From contig NZ_LAJB01000002.1 in the NCBI RefSeq assembly GCF_000970685.1, forward strand, positions 248,001 to 312,000: 64,000 bases of DNA, read 5' to 3'. The notes under the pieces are model-generated. The model had not been told where the DNA came from and did no database searches. It was given only the letters and a program-made list of their open reading frames with translations. Source of the DNA: Domibacillus indicus. Its GTDB lineage: Bacteria; Bacillota; Bacilli; Bacillales; Domibacillaceae. Position numbers and translations under genes: made by a program. Positions 58,998-64,000 of the stretch are shown here, piece by piece (the stretch's first letter is position 1; every line of letters begins with the position of its first letter).

Positions 58998-59235
58998 TTT
59001 ATTAGTTCCTCCTTTAGTGTTATACCACTCCTGTTAAGCTGTATTGGTTTACTTAACTATTTCCATGTTTCCATAATCACACCTTTTTTTATTGTCTCAC
59101 AAGAAATTGGTTGATTTTACATCAGGCGGTTTTGTAAGGAAGGTGTAAGAGAAATCGATAGCAGGGCTATTTATCAGAAGGTATAGTGTAAATAGAAATA
59201 CCGGTGCGCGGACAGCGGTTAAAGGGGACTTGATT

Positions 59236-59576
59236 ATGAAACGAATGGAAACGCTTGATGTGTTGCGCGGATTTGCCCTGCCTGGCATTATTTTGGTTAA
59301 TATTCGGCAAATGGTCCATATGTCGACGGATGTGTCACAGACAGATTATCAGATTGCCTCTTTTCTTGATGCGGCAGTCACCGGCCGGTTTTATGTTATC
59401 TTCTCTTTTTTATTTGGGGTTGGTTTTTTTCTATCCGGGGCGGAAAAAAAGGACACCCTCTGCGCCGCTTATTCATGCGCAGGCTATTCACCTTATTCTT
59501 GATTGGGCTGGGTCATCATTTTTTTCGGCCCGGGGAAGCGCTTTTGTATTATTCGATCGTTGCCCTGCTGTTATAA
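59236..59576 (+). pseudogene. DUF418 family membrane protein, frameshifted and truncated
   Basis: ATG 59236 (GGGGA upstream) encodes the DUF418/YeiB N-terminus: METLDVLRGFALPGIILVNI, then FLDAAVTGRFYVIFSFLFGV and GFFLSGAEKK. At the A7 run (59444-59450) the frame is lost; the third frame continues with GHPLRRLFMRRLFTLFLIGL and GHHFFRPGEALLYYSIVALL before TAA 59576. The remaining two thirds of the usual protein are missing, cut by the MaoC gene region. It cannot be functional. Confidence 0.75.
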
Positions 59577-59600
59577 GATTTAATTTTTATAAAAATTTTT

Positions 59601-60026
59601 TCAGCGCTTTACCAATACAGATAAGTCACCCTCAAAAACTTTTTCTTCTCGGTCATTAAAGGTCGATAACAATACAGTGAGGATGCCTGATTCTTTTTTT
59701 GTTGTTTTCTTATCAATCACCTCAACCATAATTTTCAGCTCATCTCCAGGGTAAACGGGCTTCATGAATTTTATATTATTCATTTGTGTTCCAGCAATTA
59801 CATCGCCGCCATACATACCTTCTTCAACCCAGAGTTTAAATGTGATCGCCAGCGTATGGATACCGGAAGCAATGATTCCATTAAACCTTCCCTCAGCTGC
59901 TTTTTCCTCGTCCAAATGCATATACTGGGGATCAAATTCACCTGCAAACCTCACTATATCCTCTTTTGTTAATTTGAACGATTTAGTGTGAAACACCTGT
60001 CCAATTGTAAACTCATCAAATTTCAT
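59601..60026 (-). CDS. MaoC-like (R)-hydratase domain protein
   Basis: This 141-residue hot-dog fold protein has the hydratase motif FAGEFDPQYMHLDEEKA (catalytic Asp/His pair D32 and H37), then GRFNGIIASGIHTLAITFKL and MNNIKFMKPVYPGDELKIMV. It should hydrate or dehydrate enoyl-CoA thioesters. GAGGTG precedes the ATG. It is a single gene next to a repeat element at 60147-60225. Confidence 0.92.
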   Translation of the reverse strand: MKFDEFTIGQVFHTKSFKLTKEDIVRFAGEFDPQYMHLDEEKAAEGRFNGIIASGIHTLAITFKLWVEEGMYGGDVIAGTQMNNIKFMKPVYPGDELKIMVEVIDKKTTKKESGILTVLLSTFNDREEKVFEGDLSVLVKR

Positions 60027-60146
60027 TCCTGCACCTCTATTTTATGTCGTTGTACTTGTTTATTTTAGCACCATGCAGCCGAAAAATCGGGAAAAATAAT
60101 CGAATCGTTCGTTGATAACCTGCCTGTTCAACCGAACACATGACAA

Positions 60147-60225
60147 AAACGCCCTGGATTCTATAACCCGGGCGTTTTATTCTGGGCATTACAACACCAC
60201 ATAATGGCATTTATGTTTCATTTGC
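60147..60225. repeat. Intergenic repeat element, copy F
   Basis: A hairpin AAAAACGCCC / GGGCGTTTT (60147-60180, terminator-like) is followed by the palindrome CAACACCACATAA and complement-like half (60192-60225). It shares layout and the ATTCTA loop sequence with 32130-32205. Confidence 0.55.
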
Positions 60226-60247
60226 TCGATTGTATTACTTTTTTCAT

Positions 60248-60664
60248 TTAGTATCGAACATTGATATATATAATACAAAGGCCAATTAATAAGCCTGGCA
60301 AAACTGAGAGAGTACAGGCAGAAGCTTTGCTCTTAATTTTTTGGCTTGCGAGAAACGTCAATGATCCTAACACGGCCAAAAAGAATAGAGGTGAAAACAA
60401 CTCATTTTCAGTAGTATAGGTCATGAACCACCCGCACAGAATACCCAACAATACGTACAATAAATAACTTTTTGCTGTATTGTATTCTTTCTTTTTCACT
60501 AAAAATAAGCAGGCAGCTCCTAACAGACTAAATATATATCCAAAACCAGTAACATATACAAGGCCGACATAAAAGTCATCAAAAGATAATCCGTCAGCCA
60601 TTATTAGTAAGCCTAACATCGTTACTATAACCGCACTTCCAGAGCCTTTCAGATAGTTGAGCAT
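60248..60664 (-). CDS. Membrane protein, 138 aa
   Basis: Four hydrophobic segments (VIVTMLGLLIM, YVTGFGYIFSLLGAACLFLV, LLYVLLGILCGWFMTY and a C-terminal PGLLIGLCIIYI) show a small integral membrane protein; the family is unknown. Its ATG overlaps the end of the upstream HAD gene by 16 bases, so the two are translationally linked. The ribosome binding site is weak (GGGTAA). Confidence 0.75.
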   Translation of the reverse strand: MLNYLKGSGSAVIVTMLGLLIMADGLSFDDFYVGLVYVTGFGYIFSLLGAACLFLVKKKEYNTAKSYLLYVLLGILCGWFMTYTTENELFSPLFFLAVLGSLTFLASQKIKSKASACTLSVLPGLLIGLCIIYINVRY

Positions 60665-61323
60665 TCAAGATTACCCATCAAAATATCCTTTAACTGGCTT
60701 ACGCTCCTGACAATATGAGCAGGGTTAGAATCGTTCAGTTCTTCAAATGAACCATATCCATAAGTTACTCCTATAGAGTGAATTCCGATGTTATTTGCAC
60801 CAATAATATCGTGCTTCCTGTCGCCGATCATAACAAAATCATCAAGCGTATGTTCCTTATACTTATCTAGTATGTATTGGATGATTTCAGTTTTTGATGC
60901 TCTTGTTCCATCAAGGTTGCTTCCGACAATATGTTCAAAATACTGGTCAATATTAAAGTACTTTAGTATTTGTTCAGCAAATACAGTAGGCTTCGAAGTT
61001 GCTACAACTAAAGTAAATTGTTGTTCTTTTAACGACTTCAATAGCAATGCGATATTTGGATATAACACATTCTCAAACATTCCCTTTTCCTTAAACCTCT
61101 CCCTGAATAAGGCAATTGCTTTTTGTGTATTTTCCTCGTCGAAATTATAATATTCAGCAAATGAAACATGTAGTGGCGGACCAATAAAACATTCAAGCTT
61201 ATCAATGTCAGGCTCAACAATGTTCATTTTTTGCAATGCATATTGAACCGATTTAGTTATTCCTGCCTTGGGGTCTGAAAGTGTTCCGTCTAAATCAAAT
61301 AAAATAACTTTGTATGTATTCAT
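60649..61323 (-). CDS. HAD family hydrolase (PGP/Gph-like)
   Basis: This 224-residue phosphatase has motif I FDLDGT (D10, D12), a cap domain (about 20-90), motif II LVVATSKP, Lys in RASKTEI and motif IV VMIGDRKHDI. It belongs to the phosphoglycolate phosphatase-like HADs. ATG 61323 has AAGGGAG six bases upstream. Its 3' end overlaps the membrane protein gene, so they form a two-gene unit. Confidence 0.92.
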   Translation of the reverse strand: MNTYKVILFDLDGTLSDPKAGITKSVQYALQKMNIVEPDIDKLECFIGPPLHVSFAEYYNFDEENTQKAIALFRERFKEKGMFENVLYPNIALLLKSLKEQQFTLVVATSKPTVFAEQILKYFNIDQYFEHIVGSNLDGTRASKTEIIQYILDKYKEHTLDDFVMIGDRKHDIIGANNIGIHSIGVTYGYGSFEELNDSNPAHIVRSVSQLKDILMGNLECSTI

Positions 61324-61775
61324 ATTGAACTCCCTTAATATATCTAATAGTCCCCCTGATTTTACCACAGTCTCTTATTGAGCTAATTTCCCTTTATTCT
61401 AATTTACTGCTTATAATACTATAAATCTCTTTACAAATGGTACCTCCACTTTAATATTCGGGAAAAACAGAGAGGTGCTCACACCTGTTGCTAATGAAGA
61501 TAATAATGCAGCGGATATTGCGGTGAAGCAGTTCAATAAGGACATTTGCAAATTTAAAAAATAATGTAAAGAACATACTAAAAAGGCTGAAATCCTTGAT
61601 TTATCAAGAATTCCAGCCCACCGATTAAGATGATCTTTGAGGGAGTTGAATTCCCCGGCCCCGCCCTGTCAATCCAAATCATTTAAATCAATCTAATTGT
61701 TATATACCGCCATGCTTAAACTGAACTTCCAGAGCGATTAAAAGACAGCCCTAATCTGCAATAACTCAAATTTAT
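61324..61775. other. Intergenic region with a possible remnant and a terminator
   Basis: On the plus strand a short frame (about 61445-61563) reads GKNREVLTPVANEDNNAADI, then AVKQFNKDICKFKK and stop, without a start signal; it may be a gene tail. A hairpin GGCTG-AAT-CTTGA at 61585-61618, with TTTTT after it on the minus strand, is the likely terminator of the sugar ABC operon. Confidence 0.4.
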
Positions 61776-62651
61776 TTACCCTTTTATTCCGCCAATCATG
61801 ACACCCTTAACAAAATACTTTTGTAAAAACGGATATAAGCAAAGGATTGGCAGTGTTGCTACGACAATAGTCGCGTATTTAACGGTCTCTCCTATAGGCA
61901 TCGCATCCACTGCACTTACTCCTGTCGTCATGCTGCTAGTATCATTTGCAATTAGAATTTCACGTAATATGAGCTGTACCGGAAATAGCTCCCTATTTTG
62001 CAAGAAAATCATCGCATGGAACCAGGAGTTCCAATGATACACACCGTAGAAAAGAACCATAACAGCGACGACAGGCAGTGACAACGGCAGAATGATTTTA
62101 AAAAGAATGGTAAAATCATTTGCTCCATCAATACGAGCTGACTCTTCTAAGCTGTCAGGTATACCCTGGAAAGCAGTACGCATAATAATTAAGTTAAACG
62201 CGCTGACTGCTGTTGGGAGAATCAACGCCCATCGTGTATCAATCATATTCAACTCACTTACAAGCAAGTAAAGAGGAATCAGTCCCCCTTCAAAAAACAT
62301 AGTGAAGACAATCATAAACATAATAAAGTTTTTCCATAGCACGTTTTTTCTAGAAAGCGCATATGCACCCAAAGACGTTAAGACAATATTTAGAGTTGTA
62401 CCAACGACTACATAGAACAACGTGTTAAGATAAGAAGTTATAATCATTGGGTTTTTAAATACCATGTTATACGCGTCCAGGGTGAAATTCTTTGGTAAAA
62501 GCATAATCCCTCTAGCCTGGGCAACATAAGCAGGATCACTTACAGATGCAATTAAAATATAAAGTAGTGGGTAGAGGGTTACAATGGATAAAAGAACTAG
62601 AAATAGTATATTCCCGTAATCAAATAACCGCTCTCCGAGTGTTTTTTTCAT
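61776..62651 (-). CDS. Carbohydrate ABC transporter permease (LplC/YtcP type)
   Basis: This 291-residue MalG-like permease has six helices. The EAA loop for docking the ATPase is clear: ESARIDGANDFTILFKIILP. The N-terminal FDYGNILFLVLLSIVTLYPL fits the LplC/YtcP subgroup that imports oligosaccharides in Paenibacillus/Bacillus. GGGGGAG precedes ATG 62651. It follows the partner permease by 13 bases and the solute-binding protein gene beyond, all minus strand. No ATPase is in view, as is usual for this group, which shares a common MsmX-type ATPase. Confidence 0.93.
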   Translation of the reverse strand: MKKTLGERLFDYGNILFLVLLSIVTLYPLLYILIASVSDPAYVAQARGIMLLPKNFTLDAYNMVFKNPMIITSYLNTLFYVVVGTTLNIVLTSLGAYALSRKNVLWKNFIMFMIVFTMFFEGGLIPLYLLVSELNMIDTRWALILPTAVSAFNLIIMRTAFQGIPDSLEESARIDGANDFTILFKIILPLSLPVVAVMVLFYGVYHWNSWFHAMIFLQNRELFPVQLILREILIANDTSSMTTGVSAVDAMPIGETVKYATIVVATLPILCLYPFLQKYFVKGVMIGGIKG

Positions 62652-62664
62652 CTTGTATCTCCCC

Positions 62665-63648
62665 CTACCATAATTTAGTGTCACCAGCTTTTCTTGCTAT
62701 TCCATTTGCTATTACTAACAGTGTAAAAGCTATGATAGCTTTAAACAGCCCAACAGCAGCACTGTAGCTGAAGTCACTCTCTAAAATCCCTTTTCTATAG
62801 ACATATGTTCCAATTACATCAGCCGTATCATAGGTTGTTGGATTGTACATTAATAATATTTTTTCATCACCCACTGTCATAAACTTGCCAATAAGCAATA
62901 TTAGCAAGATGACAACTGTCGGCATAATACCAGGTAACGTAACATGAATCATTTGTTTAAACCGGCCCGCCCCGTCCATTTTAGCTGCTTCATATAATGA
63001 AGGATCAATGCCTGACATAGCCGCAAGGAAAATGATCGAGCTCCAGCCAACGTTTTGCCAAATATCCGAGCCTATATAAAGTGTTCTGAACCACTCTGAT
63101 TCCCTCATGAAAGCAATTGGCTCAATGCCAAATAAAGATACTAAAATATAATTGATCACTCCGTCTCTTGCCGTAAAATCATATAATATACCCACTATAA
63201 CGACCAGCGAGACAAAGTGAGGCATATACGTAACCGTCTGGACAGTTCGTTTGAATACTCTGCCTCTCACTTCATTAAGTAATAACGCCAGTATAATTCC
63301 TGCTGGAAAAGCAAAAATCAAACTATAAAAGCTAAGAAGAATGGTATTTTTCAAAAGCCGTCCAAAATAGAAACTATTAAAAAAGTCTTTAAAATGCTCA
63401 AACCCTACCCAGGGACTTCCATGAAAACCAAGTGCAGGTGAATAATCCTTGAAAGCAATTTGCAATCCATACATAGGCCCGTATTGGAAGATAATATAAT
63501 ATAAGACAACCGGTGAGATCATCAAATATATAAGCTTATTTCTTTTAAAATCTTTGACCGCCTTATTTTTGAAGTTCGTCACTCTATCACCAAAACTGCT
63601 TTTTTGTTTAATAGAGCCAGCAATAATTTCCTTTTCTACTTTTGCCAT
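62665..63648 (-). CDS. Carbohydrate ABC transporter permease (LplB/YteP type)
   Basis: The protein has 327 residues. A long cytosolic N-terminus is followed by six helices and the EAA loop (YEAAKMDGAGRFKQMIHVTL). KRNKLIYLMISPVVLYYIIF and YGPMYGLQIAFKDYSP are hallmark N-terminal sequences of LplB/YteP permeases. CGGGGTG precedes ATG 63648. It is cotranscribed with the LplC-type permease and the solute-binding protein. Confidence 0.93.
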   Translation of the reverse strand: MAKVEKEIIAGSIKQKSSFGDRVTNFKNKAVKDFKRNKLIYLMISPVVLYYIIFQYGPMYGLQIAFKDYSPALGFHGSPWVGFEHFKDFFNSFYFGRLLKNTILLSFYSLIFAFPAGIILALLLNEVRGRVFKRTVQTVTYMPHFVSLVVIVGILYDFTARDGVINYILVSLFGIEPIAFMRESEWFRTLYIGSDIWQNVGWSSIIFLAAMSGIDPSLYEAAKMDGAGRFKQMIHVTLPGIMPTVVILLILLIGKFMTVGDEKILLMYNPTTYDTADVIGTYVYRKGILESDFSYSAAVGLFKAIIAFTLLVIANGIARKAGDTKLW

Positions 63649-63735
63649 ATCTTCACCCCGTTTTCTATGATACCCGGATGGATAAATGCGGCCGTGTCGG
63701 GATTTCCCTCGAAACAACCGCATTAAGGAACTTAA

Positions 63736-64000
63736 TTATCTTTCATTGTAGCGGTCCAATGCAGCCTGCTGCAGCTCAGTCGCTCTTTGAATACCCATCC
63801 CTTCTAATGTTGCAACGAAATCTTCAAAATTATCCAGCGGCTCTTCGCCCATGATGAATCTAATAACTGTTTCATCATAATACGTGTTTAAGTCACTCAT
63901 GATTGAATTAAACTCTTCACTTTCTTCAGCGTTTAACGTAGTAGGAGGCAAATTAATTTTATTCTCTGCTGATTCACCCCATAAATCCACGGATTCTTTT
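63736..64000 (-). CDS. Extracellular solute-binding protein, C-terminal part (LplA/YtcQ type), runs off the window
   Basis: The last 87 codons of a sugar-binding lipoprotein are visible (SEEFNSIMSDLNTYYDETVI, then MGEEPLDNFEDFVATLEGMG and TELQQAALDRYNER), typical of LplA/YtcQ C-termini. The frame is open to the window edge, so the gene continues to the right. It is the first known gene of the sugar ABC operon on the minus strand; the gap to the LplB-type permease is 87 bases. Confidence 0.88.
   Translation of the reverse strand, partial: KESVDLWGESAENKINLPPTTLNAEESEEFNSIMSDLNTYYDETVIRFIMGEEPLDNFEDFVATLEGMGIQRATELQQAALDRYNER

Overview
The window looks like chromosome of a spore-forming member of the Bacillaceae. 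The evidence is strong AGGAGG-type ribosome binding sites, frequent TTG and GTG starts, dense Rho-independent terminators, two YjcZ-type sporulation miniproteins, CsaA, a second RsgA-like GTPase, YitT, DUF4236, DUF5412, DUF3916 and CBO0543 family proteins, and an LplB/LplC-type sugar ABC transporter. There are no rRNA genes, no complete tRNA, no CRISPR array and no intact transposase or integrase. The species cannot be fixed from the sequence.

Layout. 0-5 kb: an MDR oxidoreductase, a small sigma-70-like factor, and a two-gene unit of a MazG-like pyrophosphohydrolase overlapping a large PLD-nuclease/SF2-helicase fusion. 5-13.5 kb: a DUF4236 protein, two Excalibur-domain surface proteins, an RsgA paralogue broken by one in-frame TAG, a methyltransferase, a lipoprotein, two YjcZ miniproteins and a PAP2/haloperoxidase-like protein. 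13.5-23.2 kb: a divergent SDR/TetR pair with two operator palindromes, many small membrane proteins and lipoproteins, and a TetR-FtsX permease-ATPase operon. 23.6-33 kb: an S-layer-homology protein, then a decayed island with orphan immunity-like genes, a glycosidase with an internal deletion, an integrase remnant, a methyltransferase remnant, a duplicated gene fragment and several intergenic repeat families, interspersed with intact genes (csaA, an AraC regulator, a CE4 deacetylase, PadR/DUF2812). 33-41 kb: an ABC-2 exporter, CBO0543, YitT, an aldo/keto reductase and a divergent MFS/LysR pair.

41-48 kb is the most interesting stretch. An AraC regulator diverges from an acetyltransferase, followed by an HPr/Crh-like protein, a FucP-like MFS permease, a Cof-type HAD phosphatase and a GntR/UTRA regulator. 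The HPr-like protein has Gln in place of the EI-phosphorylated His15 and Asp in place of the HPrK-phosphorylated Ser46. It may therefore be a natural, permanently P-Ser-like regulator tied to a local sugar-uptake unit. An Rrf2 regulator and a TrxB-like flavoprotein, each with a matching palindrome upstream, follow.

48-64 kb is mostly small single genes: DUF3916, truncated haemoglobin, DUF3885, lipoproteins, a PadR-controlled split COG0701-type permease, VOC, DUF6241-like, two HAD phosphatases, MaoC, and a sugar ABC transporter running off the right edge. Several genes here and elsewhere carry single-base lesions. Some sit in homopolymer runs, so read-level checks should come before any biological interpretation.
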